Below are positions 1-10,444 of a stretch of 64,000 bases of DNA, piece after piece; positions within the stretch are counted from its first letter, which is position 1, and each line of letters starts with the position of its first letter. The position numbers were made by a program, and so were the translations under genes. Source of the stretch: Blastococcus saxobsidens (GTDB lineage Bacteria; Actinomycetota; Actinomycetes; Mycobacteriales; Geodermatophilaceae); NCBI RefSeq assembly GCF_010682065.1, contig NZ_JAAGWG010000007.1, positions 1 through 64,000 on the forward strand. The letters run 5' to 3'. The notes below the pieces were generated by a model. That model did no database searches. It had not been told where the DNA came from and saw only the letters and a program-made list of their open reading frames with translations.

Positions 1-73
1 ACCTCACTCGGAGGTCTTCCTCATGTCATCGACCCACGCCGTCCGCCGTCACCAACGTCCGTGGTCAGTACAG

Positions 74-1354
74 CTAGTCGGGCCGCTGGGTCCGGCGCAC
101 GTCGGCACCCAGGCCGCGCAGCTGGTCGACGAAGTCGGGGTAGCCCCGGTCGACGTGGTGCACGTCCTGCACCTCGGTGACGCCGTCGGAGCACAGCCCG
201 GCGAGCACCAGCCCCGCCCCGGCACGGATGTCGGTGGCGAGCACCGGCGCGCTGGAGAACCGCTCACGACCACGGATGACGGCGTGGTGGCCGTCGATGC
301 GGACGTCGGCCCCCAGCCGCACCAGCTCGTTGACGAACATGAACCGGCCCTCGAAGACGTTCTCGGTGATGAGGGCCGTGCCGGTGGACACCGCGGCCAG
401 CGCCACCGCCATGGGCTGGAGGTCGGTCGGGAAGCCCGGGAAGGGCAGCGTGACGACGTCGACGCAGCGCGGGCGCCCGTCCATCGCCACCCGGATGCCG
501 TCGGGCAGCGCCTCGACGGTCGCCCCGGCGTCGGTGAGCTTGTCCAGGGCGACGGTGAGGTGCTCGGCCACCCCGCGCTCGATGACGACGTCGCCGCGGG
601 TCATGACCGCGCCGATGGCCCAGGTGCCGGTCACGATCCGGTCCGGGACGGTCGTGTACTCGACCGGCGAGAGCGACTCGACGCCCTCGACGGTGATCGT
701 GGACGTGCCCGCCCCCTCGATGCGGGCCCCCATGGCCCCGAGCATGCGGCAGAGGTCGACGATCTCCGGTTCGCGGGCGGCGTTGTCGACGACCGTCGAC
801 CCCTGCGCGAGGACGGCGGCCATGACCAGGTTCTCCGTGGCGCCGACCGACGGGAAGTCCAGCCAGATCGAGGTGCCGGTGAGCCGCGGTGCGGTGGCGA
901 TGAGGAAGCCGTGCTCGCTGACGATCGTGGCGCCCAGCCGCTCCAGGCCGGAGATGTGCATGTCCAGCCCGCGTGAGCCGATGGCGTCGCCGCCGGGCAG
1001 CGCCACCCGGGCGCTGCCGCACCGGGCCACCAGCGGGCCGAGCACGCTGATCGAGGCGCGCATGCGGCGCACGAGGTCGTAGTCGGTCTCGGTCGAGGGC
1101 TTGTCCGGCACGTCGATGGTGAGCCGCCCACCGCCGCCGCTGCCCAGGGTGAGCTCGTAGGCGACGCCGCAGCCCAGCCGGCGCAGCACCTCGCTCATGA
1201 TCGTGACGTCGAGGATGTCGGGGACCTCGTGGATCGTCGACCGGCCGGGGGCCAGCAACGCCGCCGCCATGAGCTTGAGGGCGCTGTTCTTGGCGCCGGT
1301 GACCCGTACCCGGCCCTCGAGCCTGGCCCCGCCGGTCACCTCGAAGCAATCCAC
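74..1354 (-). CDS. murA: UDP-N-acetylglucosamine 1-carboxyvinyltransferase
   Basis: First committed step of peptidoglycan synthesis in the cytoplasm: transfers enolpyruvate from PEP to UDP-GlcNAc. 426 aa, the normal family length. The catalytic Lys-Asn pair is at residues 22-23 (GAKNSALK). The active-site loop reads [10 protein letters not shown], so Asp123 replaces the usual fosfomycin-reactive Cys, as in mycobacterial MurA; insensitivity to fosfomycin is therefore expected. The GTG start is only 6 nt below a TAGGGT -10 box, so the mRNA is probably leaderless. It is divergent from pduO, the same neighbourhood as in mycobacteria. Identification is secure. Confidence 0.97.
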   Translation of the reverse strand: MDCFEVTGGARLEGRVRVTGAKNSALKLMAAALLAPGRSTIHEVPDILDVTIMSEVLRRLGCGVAYELTLGSGGGGRLTIDVPDKPSTETDYDLVRRMRASISVLGPLVARCGSARVALPGGDAIGSRGLDMHISGLERLGATIVSEHGFLIATAPRLTGTSIWLDFPSVGATENLVMAAVLAQGSTVVDNAAREPEIVDLCRMLGAMGARIEGAGTSTITVEGVESLSPVEYTTVPDRIVTGTWAIGAVMTRGDVVIERGVAEHLTVALDKLTDAGATVEALPDGIRVAMDGRPRCVDVVTLPFPGFPTDLQPMAVALAAVSTGTALITENVFEGRFMFVNELVRLGADVRIDGHHAVIRGRERFSSAPVLATDIRAGAGLVLAGLCSDGVTEVQDVHHVDRGYPDFVDQLRGLGADVRRTQRPD

Positions 1355-1360
1355 CGGCCC

Positions 1361-1366
1361 ACCCTA
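1361..1366 (-). promoter_or_regulatory. murA -10 box, leaderless promoter
   Basis: On the minus strand TAGGGT is followed by 6 nt and then the GTG start of murA. Transcription would begin at or next to the start codon, and no Shine-Dalgarno sequence is present. No convincing -35 was seen. Prediction from spacing only. Confidence 0.5.
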
Positions 1367-1412
1367 CGCACCCAGCCCGCGACACCCCCGGCACCGCACG
1401 GAGCGCGCCGCC

Positions 1413-1418
1413 TAGGCT
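1413..1418 (+). promoter_or_regulatory. pduO -10 box, leaderless promoter
   Basis: TAGGCT ends 6 nt before the ATG at 1425, the spacing expected when transcription starts at the A of ATG. No Shine-Dalgarno sequence precedes the start. It sits back-to-back with the murA promoter in a 70-bp divergent gap. No clear -35 and no cobalamin riboswitch could fit here. Confidence 0.5.
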
Positions 1419-1424
1419 GCGGCC

Positions 1425-2036
1425 ATGACGGTCCGGCTGACGCGCATCTACACGAAGACCGGCGACGCCGGGCAGACGCACCTGGGCGACATGAGCCGGG
1501 TGTCGAAGACCGACCCGCGGCTGATCGCCTTCGCCGACGTCGACGAGGCCAACAGCGCGATCGGCGTGGCCCTCGCCCTGGGCGCCGCCGATCCCGCGGT
1601 CGCCGAGCTCCTGCGCAGCATCCAGAACGACCTGTTCGACGTCGGTGCCGACCTGTGCACGCCGATCGTGGAGTCCCCGGCCTACCCGCCGCTGCGGATC
1701 ACCGCCGAGTACACCGAGCGCCTCGAGGCGGCCTGCGACAGCTACAACGAGACGCTGCCGAAGCTCAACAGCTTCATCCTGCCCGGCGGCACTCCGCTGG
1801 CCGCGCTGCTGCACCAGGTGCGGGTCCTGGTCCGGCGGGCCGAGCGGAGCGTCTGGGCCCTGCTCGAGGACGACGCCGAGCGGACGAACGCCGAGACGGC
1901 CCGCTACCTCAACCGGCTCTCGGACCTGGTGTTCATCCTGGCCCGGGTGGCCAACCCCGACGGCGACATCCTCTGGGAGCCCGGCGCGCACAGCGGCGCG
2001 CACAAGCAGCGCGAGGCGGCCGCCGGCACGGAGTGA
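1425..2036 (+). CDS. PduO-type ATP:cob(I)alamin adenosyltransferase
   Basis: Transfers the adenosyl group of ATP to cob(I)alamin to make coenzyme B12. 203 aa. The N-terminal YTKTGDAGQTHLGD segment (residues 8-21) is the ATP-binding signature of the PduO/CobO-like trimeric family. A later RRAERSVWAL helix and NRLSDLVFILAR helix are also typical. Divergent from murA with a predicted leaderless start, and convergent with the DUF2550 gene. The family is certain; whether it serves a salvage route or general B12 use cannot be read from the context. Confidence 0.93.
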   Translation: MTVRLTRIYTKTGDAGQTHLGDMSRVSKTDPRLIAFADVDEANSAIGVALALGAADPAVAELLRSIQNDLFDVGADLCTPIVESPAYPPLRITAEYTERLEAACDSYNETLPKLNSFILPGGTPLAALLHQVRVLVRRAERSVWALLEDDAERTNAETARYLNRLSDLVFILARVANPDGDILWEPGAHSGAHKQREAAAGTE

Positions 2037-2061
2037 CCGGTTGGCGCCGCCCGCGGACGGC

Positions 2062-2463
2062 TCACGTACCGGGCGGCGCCGACTCCAGCCAGGACAGCAG
2101 ACCGGTCTCGGTCGAGGGCTCCATCGCCAGCTCGCGGGGCCCCTCGGCGGTGCTGCACGCCAGGACGACCACGTCCGGGGGCAGCGCCAGGTCGTCCCGG
2201 CCGGCCGGTCGACGATTCAGGACGCGGAACTCCGCGCGGCTGAGCCGGTGCTGCGGCCGCACGGACAACGACAGGGCCCGGTACCAGAGCAGCGCGTCGC
2301 CGCCGTACCAGGCGACGCCCACCGACCATCGCGGCGAGCCCTCCGGGCGGAGCCACATGGTGACCGCCCCGAGGCCGAACAGCAGGAACCGACGGCGCAG
2401 CAGGAAGACCACCACGACCAGCAGCAGCAGGACGCCGGCCAGGACCAGCAGGACCGTGGTCAT
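2062..2463 (-). CDS. DUF2550 family membrane-anchored protein
   Basis: 133 aa. A single hydrophobic helix at residues 3-22 is followed by RRR and a soluble domain of about 110 aa with conserved W and R residues. The family has no established function, but it directly follows atpC in many actinobacteria, as here (27-bp gap), so it is probably transcribed from the ATP synthase operon. N-terminus-out anchoring with a cytoplasmic domain is inferred from the positive residues after the helix. Confidence 0.88.
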   Translation of the reverse strand: MTTVLLVLAGVLLLLVVVVFLLRRRFLLFGLGAVTMWLRPEGSPRWSVGVAWYGGDALLWYRALSLSVRPQHRLSRAEFRVLNRRPAGRDDLALPPDVVVLACSTAEGPRELAMEPSTETGLLSWLESAPPGT

Positions 2464-2490
2464 ACCGCTGGAGCCCGGGTCAGGCGCGGG

Positions 2491-2880
2491 TCAGACGTTC
2501 TCGCCGGCAGCCCTGAGCCGGGACTGCGCCCGGCGGACGGCCGCCTGCGCCTCGGGGCTGTCGTCCTCGCCCTCGGCGCGGCGCAGCGCCTCGCGGGCGC
2601 GCTCGACGTCGATCTCGGAGGAGATCTCGGCGGTCTCGGCCAGGATGGACACCCCGGACTCGCTCACCGACAGGAACCCGCCGTGGGCGGCGACGACCAG
2701 GTCCTCACCGGAGTCGGTGCGGATGGTCACGACTCCGCCGTCGGCGAGCTGACCCAGCAGCGGGGCGTGACCGGGCAGGATGCCGAGCTCGCCCTCCGTG
2801 GTGCGGGCGACCACGGTCGTGGCCTCACCCGACCAGATCTTGCGCTCGACGGCCACCAACTCGACCTGCAGGGTCGCCAC
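2491..2880 (-). CDS. atpC: F1 ATP synthase epsilon subunit
   Basis: Central-stalk subunit that couples c-ring rotation to F1 and restrains ATP hydrolysis. 129 aa. The N-terminal beta-sandwich contains the conserved [17 protein letters not shown] stretch (about residues 29-45). The C-terminal helical part runs from [15 protein letters not shown] to the end. Start ATG; upstream there is a GAGGAGTGTCGTGG-type ribosome site. Unusually it is separated from atpD by 488 bp containing hairpins and a small ORF, rather than following it directly. Confidence 0.96.
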   Translation of the reverse strand: MATLQVELVAVERKIWSGEATTVVARTTEGELGILPGHAPLLGQLADGGVVTIRTDSGEDLVVAAHGGFLSVSESGVSILAETAEISSEIDVERAREALRRAEGEDDSPEAQAAVRRAQSRLRAAGENV

Positions 2881-2935
2881 GACACTCCTCGGTTGAACGA
2901 TCGGTTGGTGTCACTGTAGCGGCGCGCCGACACGG

Positions 2936-2986
2936 CCCCCTCCCGGGCACCGCCCCGAGCTCGCGCGGGGTGGGGAGGAGCGGTCC
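2936..2986 (-). terminator. GC-rich stem-loop downstream of the 62-codon ORF
   Basis: An imperfect hairpin with the core CCCCACCCCG / CGCGAGCT loop / CGGGGCGG on the minus strand, flanked by CTCC and GGGAGG arms. There is no T-run, which is common for actinobacterial terminators. The core is strikingly similar to the rho terminator at 18166-18216. It lies between the small ORF and atpC, so full termination here would cut atpC off from atpD. Confidence 0.5.
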
Positions 2987-2990
2987 TCTG

Positions 2991-3179
2991 TCAGGCAGCG
3001 CGGCGGTACAGCAACGTCCAGCGCCCGACGCGGACCCAGGGATGGCGGACACAGGTCGGCGGGGCCCAGCGGTCGGTGTCGAAGCTCCACTCCGGGGCCT
3101 CGACCGGCGCGTACGGGGGCCACGTCCAGTCGCCCGGCTCCCCGTCGGGGAAGCGCAGCACCGCGCTGTCCTGCTCCAC
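2991..3179 (-). CDS. small Trp-rich protein between atpD and atpC
   Basis: 62 codons from a GTG start. GAGGGG lies 4 nt upstream of the GTG, an acceptable ribosome site. The product is rich in Trp, Pro and Asp (segments such as GDWTWPPYAPVEAPEWSFD and WAPPTCVRHPWVRVGRWTLL), with no signal or membrane helix. I do not recognise a family. It lies in the atpD-atpC gap, bounded by a hairpin on each side. Its composition differs from the arginine-rich shadow frames of this genome, which argues that it is real. Alternatively it is a chance ORF within a long untranslated spacer. Confidence 0.45.
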   Translation of the reverse strand: MEQDSAVLRFPDGEPGDWTWPPYAPVEAPEWSFDTDRWAPPTCVRHPWVRVGRWTLLYRRAA

Positions 3180-3316
3180 GTCGCCCCTCGCCCTGCCGCC
3201 CGTCGCTCGGGCGCACCTGCGGGAATGGTCGGCAGTCCGGCCGTCCCGGCGGAGGATCCGGGCCGCGAAATCACCCGATCCGGTGACGTGGCGAGCGCGC
3301 CCCTGCCGGGGGACGC

Positions 3317-3353
3317 CGACGGCCGGGCCCCTCGAGAGGGGACCCGGCCGTCG
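3317..3353 (-). terminator. hairpin 16 bp after atpD
   Basis: A 17-nt arm (3317-3333) pairs with 3336-3353 with a single bulged A; the closing pairs would open to give a small loop. No U-tract. On the minus strand it lies between the atpD stop codon and the small ORF, so it could act as a terminator, attenuator or processing and stability element within the atp operon. Confidence 0.7.
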
Positions 3354-3368
3354 ACGACTGCTGGAAGG

Positions 3369-4847
<1,479 letters not shown>

Positions 4848-4865
4848 TCAGCTGTTCGGTGAAGG

Positions 4866-5840
4866 TCAGTCGTTCGAGCCGGCCGAGACCAGTGCGTCGG
4901 CACCGCCGACGATCTCGCTGATCTCCTGGGTGATCTCCGCCTGGCGAGCCTGGTTGGCCTGCCGGGACAGGTTCTTCGCCAGCTCCTCGGCGTTGTCCGA
5001 CGCCGACTTCATCGCACGCCGGCGCGAGGCCGACTCGGAGGCCGCCGCCTCGAGCATCGCCGCGTAGATGCGCGTGGTGATGTACTTCGGCAGCAGCGCG
5101 TCGAGCAGTCCCTCGGCCGAGGGCTCGAACTCGTACAGGGTCGGCACACCGGAGTCGTCGGTGCGGCCGGCCTCCCGGTCCTCCCGCTCGTAGTCGAACT
5201 CCTCGACCTCCTCGACCTCCAGCGGAGCCATCCGCTTGGCGACCGGGACCTGCGAGAGCAGGGAGCGGAACTCCGTGAAGACGATGTGCAGCTCGTCCAC
5301 ACCGAGGATGCCGTCGTCGCCGGCACCACCGGTCTCGTCGTCGTCCGCACCAGCGGTGAAGACGTCGATGAGGGCCCGACCCACCTCCTGCGCGTCGGCG
5401 TAGTCGGGCATCTCGGAGAACCCGGTGAAGGTGGCAGCCATGGGGCGGTCACGGAAGGAGTAGTACGTCTCCCCCTTGCGGCCGACCACGTACAGGACCG
5501 GATCCTTGCCCTCCTGCCGGAGCAGGGAGAGCAGCTCCTCGGTCCGCCGGAGCACGTTGACGTTGTACGAGCCGGCGAATCCGCGGTCGGAGGTGATCAC
5601 CAGCACGGCCGCCCGGCGCGGGGTCTCCCGCTCGGTCAGCAACGGGTGGTCGAGCGACGCGGACGAGGCCAGCGCGGACAGCACCCGCGTGATCTCCCGG
5701 GCGTAGGGCTTGGACGCCTCCACCCGTGCCTGGGCGCGCACGATGCGGGCACCGGCGATCAGCTCCTGGGCCGAGAAGATCTTCTTCGTCGACTGCGTGG
5801 AGCGGATGCGGCGCCGCAGCGCGCGGAGTGAGCCGGCCAT
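4866..5840 (-). CDS. atpG: F1 ATP synthase gamma subunit
   Basis: Rotor shaft that drives conformational change in the beta subunits. 324 aa, longer than the roughly 287 aa of E. coli. The N-terminal helix [20 protein letters not shown] and the C-terminal helix ending in [16 protein letters not shown] are canonical. An acidic Gly/Asp-rich insertion occupies about residues 163-179 ([14 protein letters not shown]), where mycobacterial gamma subunits carry a loop linked to suppression of ATP hydrolysis. A second acidic segment ([13 protein letters not shown]) follows later. Translated 3 bp after atpA. Confidence 0.97.
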   Translation of the reverse strand: MAGSLRALRRRIRSTQSTKKIFSAQELIAGARIVRAQARVEASKPYAREITRVLSALASSASLDHPLLTERETPRRAAVLVITSDRGFAGSYNVNVLRRTEELLSLLRQEGKDPVLYVVGRKGETYYSFRDRPMAATFTGFSEMPDYADAQEVGRALIDVFTAGADDDETGGAGDDGILGVDELHIVFTEFRSLLSQVPVAKRMAPLEVEEVEEFDYEREDREAGRTDDSGVPTLYEFEPSAEGLLDALLPKYITTRIYAAMLEAAASESASRRRAMKSASDNAEELAKNLSRQANQARQAEITQEISEIVGGADALVSAGSND

Positions 5841-5843
5841 GGG

Positions 5844-7481
5844 TCAGCTGCCCCGCTTGACCTGGACGCGCTCCTGGCCACGCTCGGACGCGTCCATGGC
5901 CTCGGCCTCGGGCTCGTTGACCCGGAGCGACTCGCCCTCGGAGGTCGTGAACTGGCCGTAGAACGTCTCCACCGCGCGCTCGAGGCTGGCCACCGTGTCG
6001 TCCTCGAGCTTCTTCGACGTCCGGATGGTGTCGAAGATGCCGTTGTCGCCACGGCCGATGTACTCCAGGAACTCCGACTCGAAGCGCCGGACGTCGGGCA
6101 CCGGCACGACGTCGAGCTTGCCGGTGGTGCCCAGCCAGAGCGAGACGACCTCGCGCTCGACCGGGAACGGCGAGTACTGCCCCTGCTTGAGCAGCTCGAC
6201 CAGGCGCTGACCGCGGTCCAGGGTGGCGCGGCTGGAGGCGTCGAGGTCGGAGGAGAACGAGGAGAACGCCTCGAGCTCGCGGTACTGCGCCAGGTCCAGG
6301 CGCAGCCGGCCGGCCACGGACTTCATCGCCTTGATCTGCGCCGAGCCGCCGACGCGGGACACCGAGATGCCCACGTTGATGGCGGGGCGGACACCGGAGT
6401 TGAACAGACCCGTCTCGAGGAAGATCTGGCCGTCGGTGATCGAGATGACGTTGGTCGGGATGTAAGCCGAGACGTCGTTGCCCTTGGTCTCGACGAGCGG
6501 CAGGCCGGTCATCGAGCCGGCGCCGAGCTCGTCGGACAGCTTCGCGCAGCGCTCCAGCAGGCGGGAGTGCAAGTAGAAGACGTCGCCCGGGTAGGCCTCG
6601 CGGCCCGGCGGGCGGCGCAGCAGCAGCGACACCGCGCGGTAGGCCTCGGCCTGCTTGGACAGGTCGTCGAACACGATCAGGACGTGCTTGCCCTCGTACA
6701 TCCAGTGCTGGCCGATGGCCGAGCCGGTGTACGGAGCGATGTACTTGAAGCCGGCGGCCTCGGACGCGGGCGCCGCGACGATCGTCGTGTACTCCATCGC
6801 ACCGGCCTCTTCGAGCGAGGCACGGATCGCCGCGATCGTGGAGCCCTTCTGGCCGACGGCGACGTAGATGCAGCGGACCTGCTGCTCCGGGTCGCCGGTC
6901 GCCCAGGCTTCCTTCTGGTTGATGATCGTGTCGGTGACGATGGCGGTCTTGCCGGTCTGCCGGTCACCGATCACGAGCTGGCGCTGCCCGCGGCCGATCG
7001 GCGTCATGGCGTCGATGGCCTTGATGCCGGTCTGCATCGGCTCGTGCACCGACTGGCGCTGCATCACGTTGGGGGCCTGGAGCTCGAGGGCGCGACGGCC
7101 GGTGGTGGCGATGGGGCCACCACCGTCGATCGGGTTGCCCAGCGGGTCCACGACGCGGCCGAGGTAGCCGTCGCCGACGGCGACCGAGAGGACCTCACCG
7201 GTGCGGCGGACCTGCTGGCCCTCCTCGATCCCGGCGAAGTCACCCAGGATGACGACGCCGACCTCGCGGACGTCGAGGTTCAGCGCCAGTCCACGCACGC
7301 CGCTCTCGAACTCGAGCAGCTCGTTGGTCATGACCGAGGGCAGGCCCTCGACGCGGGCGATGCCGTCGCCGGCCTCGGTGACGGTTCCGACCTCTTCGCG
7401 CGAGATGTCCGGCGAGTACTCGGTGACGTAGTTCTGGATGGCACTGCGGATCTCGTCTGCGGAGATCGTCAACTCGGCCAT
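5844..7481 (-). CDS. atpA: F1 ATP synthase alpha subunit
   Basis: Non-catalytic nucleotide-binding subunit of F1. 545 aa. The P-loop GDRQTGKT is at residues 172-179. The conserved VGQKGST and [32 protein letters not shown] blocks are present, as is the SRVGGSAQ arginine-finger region. A roughly 35-residue polar C-terminal extension (about 510-545) goes beyond the E. coli length of 513 aa; mycobacterial alpha subunits also carry a C-terminal extension. It overlaps neither neighbour; atpG begins 3 bp downstream. Confidence 0.98.
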   Translation of the reverse strand: MAELTISADEIRSAIQNYVTEYSPDISREEVGTVTEAGDGIARVEGLPSVMTNELLEFESGVRGLALNLDVREVGVVILGDFAGIEEGQQVRRTGEVLSVAVGDGYLGRVVDPLGNPIDGGGPIATTGRRALELQAPNVMQRQSVHEPMQTGIKAIDAMTPIGRGQRQLVIGDRQTGKTAIVTDTIINQKEAWATGDPEQQVRCIYVAVGQKGSTIAAIRASLEEAGAMEYTTIVAAPASEAAGFKYIAPYTGSAIGQHWMYEGKHVLIVFDDLSKQAEAYRAVSLLLRRPPGREAYPGDVFYLHSRLLERCAKLSDELGAGSMTGLPLVETKGNDVSAYIPTNVISITDGQIFLETGLFNSGVRPAINVGISVSRVGGSAQIKAMKSVAGRLRLDLAQYRELEAFSSFSSDLDASSRATLDRGQRLVELLKQGQYSPFPVEREVVSLWLGTTGKLDVVPVPDVRRFESEFLEYIGRGDNGIFDTIRTSKKLEDDTVASLERAVETFYGQFTTSEGESLRVNEPEAEAMDASERGQERVQVKRGS

Positions 7482-7529
7482 GGCTCGAAGTCCTCTTCCC
7501 TGCGGGTCGTGTCTGTGGTGGGTGGGCGG

Positions 7530-8402
7530 TCAGCCGGCCAGCTGCCGACGGGCAGCTTCCAGCCGATGGGCGATCGTTCCGTCGATGACCTCGTCGCCCA
7601 CCTGGACCAGGAGTCCGCCGAGCACCGTGGGGTCCACGGTGATCTGCAGTCCGATGGTCCGTCCGTAGATCTGGGCCAGCACGCCGGCCAGCCGCTGCTC
7701 CTGCGCAGGCGTGAGCGGTGCGGCCGTGGTCACGCGGGCCACCGACTGCCCGCGCCGCCGGCTGGCGACGTCGGACAGCCGCTCGATCGCGACACCCGCC
7801 GTACCGACGTGCGAACCGGTCAGGACGTTCCGGAGTAGCTGCTCGGTGACCGGGCTGACCCGGCCCGACAGCAGCCGGTCCAGCAGCTGCGCCTTGCCCT
7901 CCGCCGACCCGGAGCGGTCGCTGAGGATCCGCGACAGCTGCTGGTCGTTGGCGACGATCCGGCCGAAGCGGAAGAGCTCGTCCTCCACGTCGTCCAGCTC
8001 GCCCCGGGCGTCGGCCGCGTCCAGCGCGGTCTCGGTGGCCAGCGTCGTGGCCGCCTCGACCAGGTCCAGCGGACGCGACCACCGCTGCCGGACGGTGACC
8101 TCGACGACGTCGAGGGTCACCGGCTGCAGGCGGGAGCCGAAGAGACGCTGGGCCAGGGCCGCGCGCTCCTCCGGCTTGCCGGCCGGATCCGACAGCGCCC
8201 GGCGCAGCGACGGCTGCCCGTCGAGCAGCCGCCCCACGGCGAAGAGCTCGTCGGCCAGCGCCAGCAGCTCATCGGCCGTGGTCGCCCGCGCCTGACCGGT
8301 CAGGCGGTCCCGCGCCTTCTCCACGATCCCCGCGGGGCCACGGGTCAGCTCGTCGAGCCGCTCCCGGGCCGCCACGAGGGCAAGCCGGCTGGAGGCCTCC
8401 AT
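7530..8402 (-). CDS. atpH: F1 ATP synthase delta subunit
   Basis: Peripheral-stalk cap joining subunit b to alpha. 290 aa. The last 180 residues resemble the E. coli delta protein, ending in the conserved DPTVLGGLLVQVGDEVIDGTI region. The first 100 or so residues are an extra helical domain of the type seen in actinobacterial delta subunits. The ATG shares one base with the atpF stop (TGATG), so translation is coupled. Here delta is separate and not fused to b as it is in mycobacteria. Confidence 0.95.
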   Translation of the reverse strand: MEASSRLALVAARERLDELTRGPAGIVEKARDRLTGQARATTADELLALADELFAVGRLLDGQPSLRRALSDPAGKPEERAALAQRLFGSRLQPVTLDVVEVTVRQRWSRPLDLVEAATTLATETALDAADARGELDDVEDELFRFGRIVANDQQLSRILSDRSGSAEGKAQLLDRLLSGRVSPVTEQLLRNVLTGSHVGTAGVAIERLSDVASRRRGQSVARVTTAAPLTPAQEQRLAGVLAQIYGRTIGLQITVDPTVLGGLLVQVGDEVIDGTIAHRLEAARRQLAG

Positions 8403-9004
8403 CAGCGCGTGCCCTCCGGAACGGCCACGGCGCCGGAGCCGGACATCCCGTCGAGCTCGTCCAGGAACCGGTCGACCGTGCCCGTGCGGCGGGCGTCGTC
8501 GGCGAGCGACTCGCCGACCACGCGGCCGGCCAGGTCGACGGCGAGCGCACCGATCGAGCCGCGCAGCTCGTTGATCACCTGCTGGCGGGAGGCAGCGATC
8601 TGCTCCGCACCGCGGGCGACGATCCGCTCCGACTCCTCCCGCGCCTGGGCCCGCATCTCCTCGAGGATCTGCTGACCCTCGGCGCGGGCCTGGTCACGAA
8701 TCTGCGCGGCCTCGTTGCGGGCCTCGGCCAGCTGCGCGCGGTACTGCTCCAGCGCGGCCTTCGCCTCGGCCTGCATGGCCTCGGCGCGCTCGATGCCGCC
8801 CTCGATGGTCTTCTGCCGCTCCGCCAGCATGGTCTCCAGGCGGGGCACCACGTACTTCTTGTAGATGAAGTAGAGGGCAGCGAAGGAGATGATGCCGACG
8901 ATCAGCTCACCCGGGTGCGGGATGACCGGGTAGGTCGACTCCCAGAAGCCACCCTCGCCACTCTCGGCGGCTGCGAGGACGCCGGCCGCGTTGTCGATCG
9001 CCAT
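8402..9004 (-). CDS. atpF: Fo ATP synthase b subunit
   Basis: Peripheral stalk of the enzyme. 200 aa. One membrane helix at about residues 30-50 (GELIVGIISFAALYFIYKKYVV) is followed by a long charged helix rich in Glu, Ala, Arg and Gln (about 55-150) that forms the stalk coiled coil. A 28-residue polar N-terminus precedes the helix. Its stop overlaps the atpH start, and it follows atpE by 26 bp. Only one b gene is present. Confidence 0.96.
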   Translation of the reverse strand: MAIDNAAGVLAAAESGEGGFWESTYPVIPHPGELIVGIISFAALYFIYKKYVVPRLETMLAERQKTIEGGIERAEAMQAEAKAALEQYRAQLAEARNEAAQIRDQARAEGQQILEEMRAQAREESERIVARGAEQIAASRQQVINELRGSIGALAVDLAGRVVGESLADDARRTGTVDRFLDELDGMSGSGAVAVPEGTR

Positions 9005-9030
9005 CAGATGTACTCCTTCCCGGTCCTCGC

Positions 9031-9303
<273 letters not shown>

Positions 9304-9324
9304 TCAGGGCAGGCCCTGCGGACG

Positions 9325-10107
9325 TCAGTGGTCGTCCGCGTAGACCTCGGCGATGTAGATGGAAGCCAACAGGATGAAGACGTAGGCCTGCAGGAACGAG
9401 ATCAGGATCTCGAACGCGGAGAACAGGAAGAACATCAGGAAGGCCGGGATCGAGATCACCGTGAGCAGGCCGCCGCCGTGCAGCAGGAAGTACTCGCCAC
9501 CCAGCGCGAACAGCAGCAGCAGGATGTGGCCGGCGAACATGTTGCCGAAGAGTCGCAGCGTGAGGGTGACCGGACGGGTGATCAGGAACGTCACCAGCTC
9601 GAGCACGAACACGACCGGGACGACCCACCACGGCAGCCCGCTGGGCACCAGGTTCTTGAGAAAGCCCACGATCCCGCGTCGGCGGACACCGGCGACCAGG
9701 TAGACGACGTAGACCCCGAGGGCGAGGGCCAGCGGGAAGCCGATCCGGCTCATCGTCGGGAACTGGATGGGCGGGATGATGCCCATCAGGTTGTTCACCA
9801 GGATGAGCGTGAAGAGCGTGAACAGCAGCGGGATGTAGGGCTTGAAGTGCGCCGACCCGATGATGTCGCGGCCGATCGAGTTCCGGACCAGGCCGTACAT
9901 GCCCTCCAGGCGGAACTGACCACGCCCGGGGACCACCGCGAGGCGACGCGTCACCATCATCATGACGACGGCGAGCCCGATGGTGACCAGGACCATCACG
10001 ACCATGCTCCGCGTCAGCGCGAAAGCGCCCTCACCGACCAGCGGCTGCCAGAAATCGGGCGCGCTCGGCGGGACGAACTCCTCGGCGGCCGAGACCACGG
10101 TCGTCAC
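9325..10107 (-). CDS. atpB: Fo ATP synthase a subunit
   Basis: Stator subunit forming the two proton half-channels against the c-ring. 260 aa with about five to six membrane helices. The essential Arg is R185 in TRPVTLTLRLFGNMFAGH. The LVNNLMGIIPP motif lies at about residues 104-113. It is preceded by atpZ/atpI and followed by atpE after 84 bp. Identification is secure. Confidence 0.97.
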   Translation of the reverse strand: MTTVVSAAEEFVPPSAPDFWQPLVGEGAFALTRSMVVMVLVTIGLAVVMMMVTRRLAVVPGRGQFRLEGMYGLVRNSIGRDIIGSAHFKPYIPLLFTLFTLILVNNLMGIIPPIQFPTMSRIGFPLALALGVYVVYLVAGVRRRGIVGFLKNLVPSGLPWWVVPVVFVLELVTFLITRPVTLTLRLFGNMFAGHILLLLFALGGEYFLLHGGGLLTVISIPAFLMFFLFSAFEILISFLQAYVFILLASIYIAEVYADDH

Positions 10108-10192
10108 TACTCAGCCTCCGTCACGAACTGCTGCGGGTCATGTCGTACATCGGCCCGGAGGGCTGCCGCGCGCTCATGCGGCGTCGCGCTCC

Positions 10193-10444
10193 TCACGGGC
10201 CGGGGTCACTGTAACGGACCCATATCGTGAAGATCGCGGCGGCCATCCCCAGGACCAGGGCCACGGGCAGCACCCACACCTGATCGATGGCCTCGCTGAG
10301 CCACCAGGCCGGCAGGCCGAAGACCAGCATCGCCGACAGCAGGGTGCCCAGGGCGTCCCACCCCTCGCGCAGGTGCTGCCCCGCGACCATCTGGTGGTGC
10401 ACCGGCGACGAGCCCTCGGGCCGGTCGGTGGTGCCGTCGGTCAA
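10193..10444 (-). CDS. AtpZ/AtpI-family small membrane protein
   Basis: 83 aa. Two membrane helices (about residues 32-50 and 56-76, SAMLVFGLPAWWL and VLPVALVLGMAAAIFTIWV) follow a polar N-terminus, which is the shape of the AtpZ family encoded at the head of many atp operons. The start is a TTG whose last two bases are the first two of the upstream gene's TGA stop (TTGA), with GAGG about 8 nt upstream. A longer reading of the frame overlaps the neighbour and looks like a shadow. A role in assembly or ion supply for Fo is known for relatives but not proven here. Confidence 0.8.
   Translation of the reverse strand: MTDGTTDRPEGSSPVHHQMVAGQHLREGWDALGTLLSAMLVFGLPAWWLSEAIDQVWVLPVALVLGMAAAIFTIWVRYSDPGP

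Noticed and set aside
1..73. A gene or site at the left edge
   Set aside because: The first 73 bases, downstream of murA, show no hairpin, ORF or motif that I can support.
1355..1424. Cobalamin riboswitch before pduO
   Set aside because: The 70-bp divergent gap is too short, and the start appears leaderless.
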